A DNA stretch of 64,000 nt from Pseudomonas plecoglossicida NBRC 103162 = DSM 15088 (GTDB lineage: Bacteria; Pseudomonadota; Gammaproteobacteria; Pseudomonadales; Pseudomonadaceae): contig NZ_BBIV01000027.1 of assembly GCF_000730665.1 (NCBI RefSeq), positions 1-64,000 of the forward strand, written 5' to 3'. The translations under genes were made by a program, and so were the position numbers. Below the pieces are notes generated by a model, which worked only from the letters and a program-made list of their open reading frames with translations, was not told the origin of the DNA and did no database searches. Below, piece after piece: positions 51,257 through 61,374 of this stretch; the stretch's first letter is position 1, and every line of letters starts with the position of its first letter.

Positions 51257-52968
51257 CGTGGGGTTTCCTGATGCAATTGCTGTTCATACCAGAATTTGCG
51301 CCGCAGCAGCTCCGCCGGGTTGTCGGGGATCTCCCGCAGCCATTGTTCCAGGGCCTGGCGCTGCTCGGCGTCGAGGCTGGTCGACACCGGCCGCTGGGGC
51401 GGCTGGGTCACGCCATCGTCACTGCCTGCCTGGTTGTCGGGCGCTGCCTGGCTGTTGCTGCTGCCTTCGCCGGCTTGTTCGGCGCTGGCGGGTTGTTCTT
51501 CGCCGGGTGTGCCCTGCGGGCTGCCGGCCGAGCTGCTGTTGCCCTCGGTTTCGCTGCCCGGCGTGCCTTGGGCATCGCCATTGGCCGGTTGTTCCTCGGC
51601 TTGTGCCTGGCGCTGCTGCAACAGTTGCTGGACCAACGCCTGGTTGGCCAGCGCCGGCGACAGATCGGGCTGGCGCTCCAGGGCCTGATCATAGGCATCC
51701 AGGGCCGCTTCCAGTTCCCCGCTGCGGGCCAGGGCATTGCCTCGATTGTAGTGGGCCGCAGCGCTGTTGCTCTGGGCGAATGCCTTGGCGGCGGCGGCAT
51801 AGTCGCCGGCCTGGTACAACGCCATGCCGAGCCATTGCGGGTCCTGGAAGTGGCGCGCGGCCTCGGCCGGGCGATTGTTTTCGAGCAGATGCTGGCCCTG
51901 CTGGTCGGGGCGCAGCCACAGGTCCTTGAACTCGAACGCCTGGCTGGGTTGGGGCAAGGCCAGCAGCAGCGGCAGGCAGAACAGCCAGCCGCGGCGTCCG
52001 GCGCAGGCGGCCAGCAGCAACAGGGGAAGCAGCAGCCAGTAGCCCTGGTCGGCCCAGCTGTCGAGCTGCAGATTCTGGCCATCGTTGCGCAGGCTGCGCG
52101 GGTTGTCGAACAAGCCCAGGCCACGCAGGTCGAGGTCATCGATGCGGGCATGGCGATAGCGCCCGCCGGTAGCGCTGATGAATGCCTTGAGGCCAGGGCT
52201 GTCCAGACGCGGCACGAGGATGCCGCCCTGTTCGTCCTTGAGGAATTCGCCGTTGGCCTGGCGCACCGGTGCACCTTCGGCGCTGCCGATGCCCAGCATC
52301 GACAGGCTCGGTCCCTGGCGGCCGAGGGCCTGGACGATACCCTGGCGCTCCGGCGCGCTCAGCGCCGAGCCGATCAGCAACAGGCGACCCTGGCCCAGGC
52401 CGCTCTGGGCCAGCAATGCCAGGCCTTTCTGCACGGCGAGGTCGGCGCGCTGGCCCGGCTGCGGCATGATCGACGGGTCGATCGCCTCGAGCAGGTTGCG
52501 CGTGGTGCCCAAGTCGTCGGAGAGCGGCACCAGGGTATGCGCACTGCCGGCATAGACGATCAACGCGGTCTGGCTGTCGCTGCGGTGCTCGAGCAGGTCG
52601 AGGATCTTGCGCCGGGCCTGTTCCAGGCGGTTGGGCGCTGTGTCCTCGGCGAGCATCTGCGGGGTCAGTTCAAGCAGGATCACCAGCGGATCGGCCGGGC
52701 GCTGGCGGGATTCTTCCAGGCGCTGCCAGCTCGGCCCGAGCAGGGCCAGCACCACCAGCAGCCAGGCCAGCCCCAGGGCGACCCAGGGCAGCTTGCTGTT
52801 GCTGCCGCTGCCACCGCCCAGCAGCACCGGGTGGAATGCCGGCGGCAAGATCATCTGCCAGCGCCCGGCACGCTTGCGTCGGTGCCAGAGCTTGAACAGC
52901 AGCCAGGCGAGCAGCGGCACGACGAGCAGCCAGAGCGGGCGCAACCATTGTGGCCAGAGGTCGATCAT
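51253..52968 (-). CDS. batB: BatB-like vWA and TPR protein
   Basis: This 571-residue protein has two N-terminal membrane helices (about residues 6-24 and 55-75), a von Willebrand A domain (about 90-290), a third helix near 310-330, and a TPR region with a Gln/Glu/Ser-rich tail (about 370-540). It thus combines BatB with BatC. The metal site of the vWA domain, normally DxSxS, reads LLELTPQML, so metal binding is probably lost. I chose the ATG at 52968, overlapping the BatA stop (ATGA); the frame runs further upstream inside batA. Confidence 0.9.
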   Translation of the reverse strand: MIDLWPQWLRPLWLLVVPLLAWLLFKLWHRRKRAGRWQMILPPAFHPVLLGGGSGSNSKLPWVALGLAWLLVVLALLGPSWQRLEESRQRPADPLVILLELTPQMLAEDTAPNRLEQARRKILDLLEHRSDSQTALIVYAGSAHTLVPLSDDLGTTRNLLEAIDPSIMPQPGQRADLAVQKGLALLAQSGLGQGRLLLIGSALSAPERQGIVQALGRQGPSLSMLGIGSAEGAPVRQANGEFLKDEQGGILVPRLDSPGLKAFISATGGRYRHARIDDLDLRGLGLFDNPRSLRNDGQNLQLDSWADQGYWLLLPLLLLAACAGRRGWLFCLPLLLALPQPSQAFEFKDLWLRPDQQGQHLLENNRPAEAARHFQDPQWLGMALYQAGDYAAAAKAFAQSNSAAAHYNRGNALARSGELEAALDAYDQALERQPDLSPALANQALVQQLLQQRQAQAEEQPANGDAQGTPGSETEGNSSSAGSPQGTPGEEQPASAEQAGEGSSNSQAAPDNQAGSDDGVTQPPQRPVSTSLDAEQRQALEQWLREIPDNPAELLRRKFWYEQQLHQETPR

Positions 52969-54041
52969 CGCCGTTTCCTCAGGCGCAGCCGTTTCAGGCG
53001 TTCGCGCCACTCCGGGTGGGGCTGCAGGAAGCGTGGCCTGCGCAGCGCACGCTGCAGCAGGTTGTCCGGCCATTGCACGGCCACCACCAGCAGCACGCTG
53101 AGCAGCAAGGCCAGTGCCAGCGGCCAGGCGTACAGGGCCTGGGCGGTACGTGCCTGGGTCGGCTGCTGGGCCACGGGTTCGAGTTGGTCGAGAGTGTCGC
53201 CGATGGCGTCCAGTTCGGCGCCGTCGTGGGCGCGGAAATAGGCGCCATGGGTCAGTTCGGCGATCTCCTTGAGCGAGGCTTCGTCCAGGTCCAGGCTCGG
53301 GTTGAGGCCGAGCAGGCCGGGCGTTCCGCTGGCCTCGGGGTTGGCGCCGATGCCGATGGTGTAGATGCGCACACCTTCCTGGGCGGCCAGGCGGGCGGCG
53401 GTCAGCGGGTGGATCTGCCCACCGTTGTTGGCGCCGTCGGTGATCAGCACCAGTACCCGGCTTTGTGCAGGGCGCTGGCGCAGGCGTTTGACCGCCAGGC
53501 CAATGGCATCGCCGATGGCAGTGTTCTTGCCGGCGATGCCAATCTGCGCTTCATCGAGGAAGGTGCGCACGGTGCGCCGGTCGAAGGTCAGCGGTGCCTG
53601 CAGGTAGGCCTGGCTGCCGAACAGGATCAGGCCGACGCGGTCGCCCTTGCGGTCCTGGAGAAAGTCGCCGAGCAGTGCCTTGACCAGGTCCAGGCGACTG
53701 ATCTCCTCGTCCTTCCACTGCATGTCGGGGAAGTCCATGGAGCCGGACACGTCCACCGCCACCAGCAGGTCGCGGCCACTGGCGGCGACCGGCACGGGTT
53801 CGCCGAGCCATTGCGGGCGGGCGGCGGCCAGCAGCAGCAGCAACCAGATCAGCACGAAGGGAGCCTGCTGGCGCCAGGTTGGCAGGTTCAGGCGCGCCCG
53901 GCGCCCGGCCAGGCCTTCCAGTTCGCGCAGGAAACCGACCTTGAGCACTGGTTCGCCGCTGTCGGCGGCGGGCAGCAGCAGGCGTGCCACCCAGGGCAGC
54001 GGCAGCAGCAGGAAGATCCACGGCCAGGCCAGTTCAAACAT
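52965..54041 (-). CDS. batA: BatA-like vWA protein
   Basis: This 358-residue protein has membrane helices near residues 7-25, 57-73 and about 305-325. A vWA domain lies between them and has an intact metal site, VAVDVSGSMD, and later LITDGANNGG. vWA domains bind partner proteins through a metal ion, and this one is the likely partner of the MoxR ATPase. The ATG overlaps the end of the DUF4381 gene by eight bases and its stop overlaps batB. Confidence 0.93.
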   Translation of the reverse strand: MFELAWPWIFLLLPLPWVARLLLPAADSGEPVLKVGFLRELEGLAGRRARLNLPTWRQQAPFVLIWLLLLLAAARPQWLGEPVPVAASGRDLLVAVDVSGSMDFPDMQWKDEEISRLDLVKALLGDFLQDRKGDRVGLILFGSQAYLQAPLTFDRRTVRTFLDEAQIGIAGKNTAIGDAIGLAVKRLRQRPAQSRVLVLITDGANNGGQIHPLTAARLAAQEGVRIYTIGIGANPEASGTPGLLGLNPSLDLDEASLKEIAELTHGAYFRAHDGAELDAIGDTLDQLEPVAQQPTQARTAQALYAWPLALALLLSVLLVVAVQWPDNLLQRALRRPRFLQPHPEWRERLKRLRLRKRR

Positions 54042-54528
54042 GTTTGCGGATCCAGGTTTCGACGGCCTGGCTGAGCCCGGCGATGGCCTTGTCGTCGAGC
54101 TTGCACTCGGGCTTGTAGGCGCCTTCGACCAGCACCATCCAGCGCGTCAGGCCGGCGGCCGGGCAGCGGTTGTCGAGAAATGCCAGCCACTGGCGGCCAT
54201 TGAGGGTATGGCTGTTGGCGCCGGGGTAGTGGTTGCGGCACAGGCGCTTGAGCAATGCGTTGATCTGCTGCAGCCAGGCGCCGGCCGGCGCGCCGTCGTA
54301 GGGGCGCGGCAGGCGGGCGAGCTCGGCCAGGGCCTCGACGCGCACCGGATCGAGCGGCAGTTCGGCGCGTACCACGCGGCGTTTGCCCGGCCGCCAGTGG
54401 CGCAGTCGCCACATGCCCCAGCCCAGCGCAGGCAGGATCGCCAGCAACAGCCACCAGCCCGGTGCCGGTGGCCACAGGCCGATCGCCGGCGGCGCGATCA
54501 ACGGTTGCAACTGGTCCAGCGGATTCAT
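54034..54528 (-). CDS. DUF4381 membrane protein of the Bat operon
   Basis: This 164-residue protein begins MNPLDQLQPLIAPPAIGLWP and has one membrane helix at about residues 26-44. The rest is cytoplasmic with a conserved LNALLKRLCR-like helix and the motif SHTLNGRQWLAFLD. It fits DUF4381, a standard member of MoxR-Bat operons with unknown role. It overlaps both neighbours by a few bases, so all five downstream products are coupled. Confidence 0.88.
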   Translation of the reverse strand: MNPLDQLQPLIAPPAIGLWPPAPGWWLLLAILPALGWGMWRLRHWRPGKRRVVRAELPLDPVRVEALAELARLPRPYDGAPAGAWLQQINALLKRLCRNHYPGANSHTLNGRQWLAFLDNRCPAAGLTRWMVLVEGAYKPECKLDDKAIAGLSQAVETWIRKHV

Positions 54529-55469
54529 TGGCCGCTCCCTGGGCGCTGGGCGTTCAGGTACTCGCGCAGCTGCTCGATCATCTCGCTCTGGGTGCTCAGC
54601 GGCATCAGCAGCACACGCAGCTTCTGCGCCATCAACTCCCAGCGTTCGATGCGCGCTTCGGCCTGTTGACGGTAGGCCTGGCGCAGGTTGGCGTCCAGGG
54701 TGTCGAGCTCCAGCTGCGCGCTGCGCTGGGCGAAGCGCAGCAGGCCGGCGGCGGGCAGGGCATGGTCGAGCGGGTCGGACACGGGCATCAGCAGCAGGTC
54801 GCTATGGCGCGAGAGCATGGCCAGGTGCTGCTCGGCCTGTGCGCTGAGCGAGCGTTCGTCGCAAATCACGATGGCCAGGCTGCCAGGGCGCAGCACTTCA
54901 CGGGCACGGCGCAGGGCCAGGCCGAGGCTGTCGGCCTGGGGCGCGGTTTCGGTGTGCAGGGCCTGGTTGACCTTGGCCAGGCGGTTGAGCAGCTGCAGCA
55001 GGCTCTGCTTGCTGCGCCGTGGTTTGATTTCGTGGTGCTCGTAGTCACCGAACACCAGCCCGCCGATGCGGTCGTTGTGGCCCAGCGCGGCCCAGCCGAA
55101 CAGCGCGGCGGCCTGCGCTGCCAGCACCGACTTGAACATCAGGCCTGAACCGAAGAACAGCCGTTGGCTCTGCTCGACCAGAATGAAGATGGGCCGTTCG
55201 CGTTCTTCGTGAAACAGCTTGGTGTGTGGCTCCTGGGTGCGGGCGGTGACGCGCCAGTCGATGTTGCGCACGTCGTCCCCGGCCTGGTAGACCCGTACCT
55301 GGTCGAAGTCCACGCCGCGCCCGCGCAGTTTGGAATGGTGCAGGCCGACCAGCGGGCTGCGCTGGCCCGGGCGGGAAAACAGCTGGATCTCGCGCACGCG
55401 GTGGCGCATGTCGATCAGCTCGGCGAGGCCGATGCGGATGCCGGGTTCGGCCTGTTGCGCGGTGGGCAT
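54525..55469 (-). CDS. DUF58 protein of the Bat operon
   Basis: This 314-residue soluble protein has the DUF58 signature near residues 60-85, GRGVDFDQVRVYQAGDDVR followed by NIDWRVTART. The second half resembles a vWA-like fold without a clear metal motif. DUF58 proteins always accompany MoxR ATPases and may be their clients. I chose the ATG at 55469, four bases after the moxR stop; a TTG at 55481 would overlap moxR and add four residues. The stop overlaps the DUF4381 gene. Confidence 0.9.
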   Translation of the reverse strand: MPTAQQAEPGIRIGLAELIDMRHRVREIQLFSRPGQRSPLVGLHHSKLRGRGVDFDQVRVYQAGDDVRNIDWRVTARTQEPHTKLFHEERERPIFILVEQSQRLFFGSGLMFKSVLAAQAAALFGWAALGHNDRIGGLVFGDYEHHEIKPRRSKQSLLQLLNRLAKVNQALHTETAPQADSLGLALRRAREVLRPGSLAIVICDERSLSAQAEQHLAMLSRHSDLLLMPVSDPLDHALPAAGLLRFAQRSAQLELDTLDANLRQAYRQQAEARIERWELMAQKLRVLLMPLSTQSEMIEQLREYLNAQRPGSGQ

Positions 55470-55473
55470 GGGG

Positions 55474-56433
<960 letters not shown>

Positions 56434-56620
56434 CGATGACGGTTCCTGGAATGAGGCCAGGTCGAGCGCGGAAGGCAACTGACCTGGCAAGGGGGGATAC
56501 TTTAATGCATCCGCGGTGCCGCGTCGAAATCTGCGCTCGATGTTTGCAGCAATCGCCGATTTTCCAACGGCGCCAGCTGTCGCCTGCTTGTTCGCTCCTA
56601 CACAGCAATGGAGCGTCACG

Positions 56621-57904
56621 ATGGACAAGCAGCAAGGTGCAGCAAAGCTACGGGTGGGGGTTTTCTTCGACGGTACCGGCAACAACCAGGCCAATGCCCT
56701 GGGGTCTGGCGGCGGTGCAGCGGGCAGTTACGCCAATGCCGTGAGCAACATCGCCCTGTTGCACGCGCTTTACCCCCGTGACCGCGTGGGCGATCGCCTC
56801 TTTCTCAAGTGCTACGTGCAGGGCATCGGGACGGGCGATGGGGTGCCTGACTCTGCATATGACCAGGCAACCGGCAGAGGGCAGACAGGGGTTGGCGCCC
56901 GCGTGGAGCAGGCGCTGGTCGCCGTGGCGAAGCAAGTGCGCGAGTGCCTGGCGGGCGCACCGTCGCAATTGCCCGAACACATTGCGTTCGACCTGTTCGG
57001 TTTCAGCCGCGGTGCGGCAGCGGCCAGGCACCTGGCCAACAAACTGGTCAAGGGCAACAGGTGGCTGCCGCCCGAGTTGCAGGGTGACAGGGTGATCGAA
57101 TTCATTGGCTTGTTCGACACGGTGGCGGCGATCGTCGCGCCGCTGCACGGTAACTTCGACCCCGCCAATGACGATTACGATGGCCTGCAGCTGGGGCTTG
57201 GCCAGGGCATTGCACGGCGGGTAGTACAGCTGGTGGCGGGTGATGAGCGGCGTCACAACTTCCCGCTGCTGCGCAGCGACAACGATATCGTCGTGCCTGG
57301 CGTCCATTCGAATATCGGCGGTGGCTACCCGGTTTCCCTGCGTGAGCAGGTGCTGTTGTGCAAACCGCAATCGAGCCGAGTGCCGGCCAGCACCCCGGCT
57401 ACGCTTACCCACGCGTACCGTGCAGTGGATGCGCTGCTGGCTACGGCGAGCGCTGAGCTGGGCGAGCCTCTGCCACGGCTGGAAGTCTGGGAGGAGCCTG
57501 TAGCGGGGGGCCGGAGCAGGCGGGAGGACCCCGAGAAACAGGTCTACGCCGCTCTGTACCGTGAGCGGGAAGTAAAGGGGCATCTGTCGCGGGTGTACCT
57601 GAGCATCATGCGTGATCTGGCCGTCCAGGGCGGGGTGCCATTCGCGGCCCTGGGCGAGGATGAGGCGCACCGGCTGCCGGACGAGTTGCAAGTGATCAGC
57701 GGCAAACTGCATGACTTCGCCCTTGGGCGTAGCCATCAATTGCAGCTGGCGCCCGCCGAGCATGCACTGTTGCGCAGCCGGTACGTGCACACCTCGGCGC
57801 ACTGGAATGCGCTGAAGGGTTTGCGCAACAGTGCGTTGGATACCCTGTACATCGACCGGCCGGCGGAAGGTGGCAGGGTCGTGCATGACAACCCGCCTGG
57901 TTGA
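56621..57904 (+). CDS. DUF2235 lipase, T6SS Tle-type effector candidate
   Basis: This 427-residue protein starts with VGVFFDGTGNN, the typical opening of DUF2235 alpha/beta hydrolases. It has a complete triad: Ser129 in FGFSRGAA, Asp166 in GLFDTVAA and His229 in GVHSNIGGGYP. DUF2235 includes the Tle1 phospholipases delivered by type VI secretion, so it may attack phospholipids of rival cells. No signal peptide is present. No immunity gene is next to it; the neighbours are the divergent moxR and a convergent transporter. GGAG lies nine bases before the ATG at 56621; a longer frame upstream overlaps the moxR leader. Confidence 0.82.
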   Translation: MDKQQGAAKLRVGVFFDGTGNNQANALGSGGGAAGSYANAVSNIALLHALYPRDRVGDRLFLKCYVQGIGTGDGVPDSAYDQATGRGQTGVGARVEQALVAVAKQVRECLAGAPSQLPEHIAFDLFGFSRGAAAARHLANKLVKGNRWLPPELQGDRVIEFIGLFDTVAAIVAPLHGNFDPANDDYDGLQLGLGQGIARRVVQLVAGDERRHNFPLLRSDNDIVVPGVHSNIGGGYPVSLREQVLLCKPQSSRVPASTPATLTHAYRAVDALLATASAELGEPLPRLEVWEEPVAGGRSRREDPEKQVYAALYREREVKGHLSRVYLSIMRDLAVQGGVPFAALGEDEAHRLPDELQVISGKLHDFALGRSHQLQLAPAEHALLRSRYVHTSAHWNALKGLRNSALDTLYIDRPAEGGRVVHDNPPG

Positions 57905-57915
57905 TCGCGGCCTGG

Positions 57916-57961
57916 CACTGTCGGCCTGATTGCAGGCGCTCCCGCGATCAGGCCGACAGTG
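57916..57961. terminator. Bidirectional hairpin between lipase and transporter
   Basis: CACTGTCGGCCTGAT (57916-57930) and ATCAGGCCGACAGTG (57947-57961) are perfect 15-base reverse complements around a 16-base loop. It lies between two convergent genes and lacks a T-tract. Confidence 0.65.
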
Positions 57962-57971
57962 GTGCAGCGCC

Positions 57972-59303
57972 TCAGTTCTTCGAGGTCGAGTGCTTGCGCC
58001 CCTGGTCACACAGGGCGAACACCACCACCAGCACCCCGGAAATCGCCAGGATCAATGCCACGCCATCGGTGGAGTGGGTCGCCGACCCGGCCACCAGCGC
58101 CAGTCCGCCCAGCGGTGCCAGGCCTCCGGCCACCGCAGTACCGATCTCGCGCCCGGTGCCGAAGCCCGAAGAGCGGGTCTCGGTCGGGAACTGGCGGCTG
58201 AGGAACGAGCCCTGCGGGGCGAACATCATCGGCGCCAGGATGCCGGTGCCGATGCCGATGGCCAGGTAGATCATGGTCGGCTCGCCAGTACTCAGCAACT
58301 GCAGGAACGGGTAGGCGAACAGGGCCGACAGCACGCCGCCGAGCATCAGTACGGTCTTGCTGCTCCAGCGGTCGCACAACCAGCCGAACAACGGCACGGT
58401 GAAGATCGCCACCAGGCTGGCGATGGTCACCGACAACGAGGTGACATGCGCCTCGACCCCTTTGAACTGGGTCAGGTAGGCCAGCGAGAAAGTCTTGAAG
58501 ATGTAGCTCAGGGCGTTGTAGCCGATGGCCACGAAGAACACCACGGCCAAGCCCTTGAGGTCGTTCCGGAACAGCAGCTTGAGCGGCGACACCTGGGGTT
58601 TGTCGTCGACCTTGCCGTGCGCCTTCTCGAAGTCAGGCGTCTCGGGGATGCTCTTGCGCACCCACAGGCCGATCGCCACCAGGGCGATACTGGCGATGAA
58701 GGGAATGCGCCAGCCGCCGGACAGGAGGAACGCATTGCCGTTCATGGTCAGCACATACACGGTCAGCGACGACAGCAGCAGGCCCAGGTTCAGCCCCAGC
58801 GCCGGCCAGGCGCCCTGGCTGCCGCGCTTGCCTTCGCTGGCGTGCTCGTAGGAGGTGACCGCTGCGCCCGACAGCTCGGCACCGGCACCCAGGCCCTGGA
58901 TGATGCGGATCACCACCAGCAGGATCGGCGCCCAGATGCCGATCGACGCGTAGCTCGGGATCAGGCCGATCAGCGCGGTGCACACGCCCATCATGCAGAA
59001 GGTGATGACCAGCACGTGCTTGCGCCCGAAACGGTCGCCCAGGTAGCCGAACAGCACACCACCGAAGGGGCGTGCGATGAAGCCGATGGCAAAGGTGGAG
59101 AACGCCAGCAGCGACGCCACGGCCGGGTTGCTGGCATCGAAGAAGATCTTCGAGAAGACGATCGCTGCCATGGTTGCGTAGAGGTAGAAGTCATACCACT
59201 CCAGCATCGAGCCGAAGATGGTCGCCGCGGCCACCTTGCGCAGGCGCTTGCGTTGTTGTTGCGGGGTTTCGCTTGCGGCCGGCGCCGCCTCGTGTACCGA
59301 CAT
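57972..59303 (-). CDS. MFS transporter, metabolite:H+ symporter family
   Basis: This 443-residue protein has twelve membrane helices and the MHS signatures LEWYDFYLYATMA near the first helix, RPFGGVLFGYLGDRFGRK after the second, and VIRIIQGLGAGAELSGAAV. The family includes KgtP (2-oxoglutarate), ShiA and ProP-like proteins. It lies 44 bases after lhgO, with AAGGAACC before the ATG, so it is probably in the lhgO transcript. A likely substrate is L-2-hydroxyglutarate, glutarate or 2-oxoglutarate; this is inference from context. Confidence 0.9.
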   Translation of the reverse strand: MSVHEAAPAASETPQQQRKRLRKVAAATIFGSMLEWYDFYLYATMAAIVFSKIFFDASNPAVASLLAFSTFAIGFIARPFGGVLFGYLGDRFGRKHVLVITFCMMGVCTALIGLIPSYASIGIWAPILLVVIRIIQGLGAGAELSGAAVTSYEHASEGKRGSQGAWPALGLNLGLLLSSLTVYVLTMNGNAFLLSGGWRIPFIASIALVAIGLWVRKSIPETPDFEKAHGKVDDKPQVSPLKLLFRNDLKGLAVVFFVAIGYNALSYIFKTFSLAYLTQFKGVEAHVTSLSVTIASLVAIFTVPLFGWLCDRWSSKTVLMLGGVLSALFAYPFLQLLSTGEPTMIYLAIGIGTGILAPMMFAPQGSFLSRQFPTETRSSGFGTGREIGTAVAGGLAPLGGLALVAGSATHSTDGVALILAISGVLVVVFALCDQGRKHSTSKN

Positions 59304-59347
59304 CAGAGGTTCCTTATTGTCTTTGTAGTGGTGTGTTGCAGCAGTGT

Positions 59348-60541
59348 TCAGCGGGCCTTGAGGATCTTCTCGGCGATCATCTGGCCGATCGGGATGGCCG
59401 AGGTGGCAGCCGGCGACGGCGCATTGCAGACATGCACCATGCGCGGGGTCTCGGCGAACAGGAAGTCGTGGACCAGGCTGCCGTCACGCATCACCGCCTG
59501 GGCGCGGATGCCGGCCTCATAGGGCAGCAGGTCCTCGACCTGCAGCGACGGGCAGTACTTGCGGCATTGCTCCAGGTAGCCGCGCTTGAACAGCGAGTTC
59601 TTCATTTCGGCGGTGCCGGAGCCGAGGTTGTTCCAGATGGTCTTCCAGAACCCCGGGAAGCGCGCGTACTCGGCCACATCACGCCAGTTCACCGCGAACT
59701 TGCGGTAGTTCTCCCGGCCAAAGCCGAGTACGGCGTTGGGGCCGACGGTGACGCTGCCGTCGATCATGCGCGTCAGGTGCACGCCGAGGAACGGCAGCTC
59801 CGGGTCGGGAATCGGGTAGATCAGGTGGTTGACGATCTGGTTCTTGCTGGCTGGCAGGCGGTAGTACTCGCCGCGGAAGGGGATGATCTGGTGGTCGATC
59901 CTGACCCCGGCCAGGCGCGCCAGGCGGTCGGACTGCAGGCCGGCACAGGCGACCAGCTGGCGGGCGCGCCAGGTCTGGTTGCTGTCGCGGATCTCGACAT
60001 GCTCACCCAGTTCGCGGATGGCCTGCACGGTGGTGGACAGCCGCACTTCGCCGCCGGCCTGTTCGATGACCTTGGCCATGGCATTGCACACGTGCGTGTA
60101 GTCGACGATGCCGGTGGCGTCGACGAACAGCGCACCGAGGCCGGCGATGTTCGGTTCCCGGCGCTTGAGCTCGGCGGCGTCGAGGCGCTCGACCTTCAGG
60201 CCGTTCTGCTGCGAGCGCTCGTACAGCGCCTGCATGCGCTGCATTTCCAGCGGGTTGGAGGCTACCAGCAGCTTGCCGCAGACGTCGAAGGCGATGCCAT
60301 GTTCGGTGCAGAAGTCCTTGGTGGCCTGGGCGCCGCGCTTGCACAGTTCGGCCTTGAGGCTGCCGGGGGCGTAGTAGATGCCTGCATGGATCACGCCGCT
60401 GTTGTGGCCGGTCTGGTGACGGCCGAGGCTGGCTTCCTTCTCCAGGATCAGCAAGGAGGCGCCGGGGCGCTGTTGCAGCAGGGCCATCGCGGTGGCGAGG
60501 CCGACGATGCCGCCGCCGATGATGCAGTAGTCGTAGGTCAT
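59348..60541 (-). CDS. lhgO: L-2-hydroxyglutarate oxidase/dehydrogenase LhgO
   Basis: LhgO oxidises L-2-hydroxyglutarate to 2-oxoglutarate and passes electrons to the quinone pool. The 397-residue flavoprotein has the FAD-binding motif IIGGGIVGLATA near residues 7-18, the HQTGHNSGVIHAGIYYAPGS block, where family members contact FAD, and the late VHVCNAPSPAATSAIPIG. It lacks the usual csiD (glutarate hydroxylase) neighbour and instead leads into an MHS transporter. Its promoter region holds a copy of the LhgR-type operator. Confidence 0.95.
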   Translation of the reverse strand: MTYDYCIIGGGIVGLATAMALLQQRPGASLLILEKEASLGRHQTGHNSGVIHAGIYYAPGSLKAELCKRGAQATKDFCTEHGIAFDVCGKLLVASNPLEMQRMQALYERSQQNGLKVERLDAAELKRREPNIAGLGALFVDATGIVDYTHVCNAMAKVIEQAGGEVRLSTTVQAIRELGEHVEIRDSNQTWRARQLVACAGLQSDRLARLAGVRIDHQIIPFRGEYYRLPASKNQIVNHLIYPIPDPELPFLGVHLTRMIDGSVTVGPNAVLGFGRENYRKFAVNWRDVAEYARFPGFWKTIWNNLGSGTAEMKNSLFKRGYLEQCRKYCPSLQVEDLLPYEAGIRAQAVMRDGSLVHDFLFAETPRMVHVCNAPSPAATSAIPIGQMIAEKILKAR

Positions 60542-60580
60542 GCAGGGGTACCTTGGTGTTCTTGTCGGTGGATCTGCTTA

Positions 60581-60597
60581 TCAGGTTGTCAGACTAA
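60581..60597. promoter_or_regulatory. LhgR operator-like site before lhgO
   Basis: TCAGGTTGTCAGACTAA differs by one base from TCAGGTTGTCAGACAAT at 61375, next to lhgR. FadR/GntR regulators bind such TTGTCAGACAA sites. It is 40 bases upstream of the lhgO start. Confidence 0.6.
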
Positions 60598-60644
60598 GTG
60601 GTGCATGCAAAAGGCCTCGCCAGGCGATGGCAGGTTCTCCAGGG

Positions 60645-61355
60645 TCAGTCGAGGGTGGGAAGGTCGATTTTCAGGCGTTTGGCCGAGGCGCGCAGGTGGG
60701 TTTCGGCACAGGCCGCCGCGGCTTGGCGATCGCCGTCGGCAATGGCCTGGTACAGCGCCTGGTGCTCGCGGTTGGCATCGGCCGAGCCGCCCGCCGAGTG
60801 GGTGGCGGAGTTTTCCCAGGCGGTGCGCCGTGCGCTGGCCAACTGGCCGCCGAGGAAGTCGTGGAAGGCCACGAAGTAGTCGTTCTTGCTGGCTTCGGCG
60901 ATGGCCCGGTGGAAGGCCACGTCGGCCGCCGAGGCGGTGGCGAAGTCGCTGCTTTTGTCGAGCATGGCCTGCAGGGCCTTGGCCATGTTCGCCAGGTCTT
61001 GCGCGTCACGGCGGCGGGCGGCGATGGCGGCGGCCTGGGTTTCGATCCACAGGCGCATTTCGAACATCTGCACCAGGTCTGGCTTGCGCCCCTGGCTGCC
61101 GGGGAAGCGGAACACGGTGCCGTTGGGGGTTTGCGAGATATAGGAACCGAGCCCGCGACGGGCGATCAGCACGCCATCGGCCTTGAGCTGCGCCACGGCC
61201 TCGCGCACTACCGAACGGCTGACATTGAGCTGTTCGGCCAGTTGCTGTTCGGTGGGCAGGCGCGATTCGGCGGCCAGCCGGCCGGAATCGATCTCGGCGC
61301 GGATGGCGCTGACGACACGCTCGACGAGGGTGTCGGGGCGCTGGAGCTCTAGCAT
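60645..61355 (-). CDS. lhgR: FadR-subfamily GntR regulator, probable LhgR
   Basis: This 236-residue protein has an N-terminal winged helix (about residues 8-75) with RLPTEQQLAEQLNVSRSVVR and the wing GSYIS. A C-terminal FCD ligand domain (about 90-225) carries the metal-ligand motifs DVAFHRAIAEASKN and ETHLRASAK. Its position beside lhgO suggests it is LhgR, the repressor relieved by L-2-hydroxyglutarate. A palindrome-containing site identical in type to that before lhgO lies just upstream of its ATG, which suggests autoregulation. Confidence 0.88.
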   Translation of the reverse strand: MLELQRPDTLVERVVSAIRAEIDSGRLAAESRLPTEQQLAEQLNVSRSVVREAVAQLKADGVLIARRGLGSYISQTPNGTVFRFPGSQGRKPDLVQMFEMRLWIETQAAAIAARRRDAQDLANMAKALQAMLDKSSDFATASAADVAFHRAIAEASKNDYFVAFHDFLGGQLASARRTAWENSATHSAGGSADANREHQALYQAIADGDRQAAAACAETHLRASAKRLKIDLPTLD

Positions 61356-61374
61356 GGAAACGGTTGCCTAATGG

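Noticed and set aside
51271..53241. 656-codon plus-strand frame opposite batB
   Set aside because: Antisense of a vWA/TPR gene inside a tight operon, with no motif of its own.
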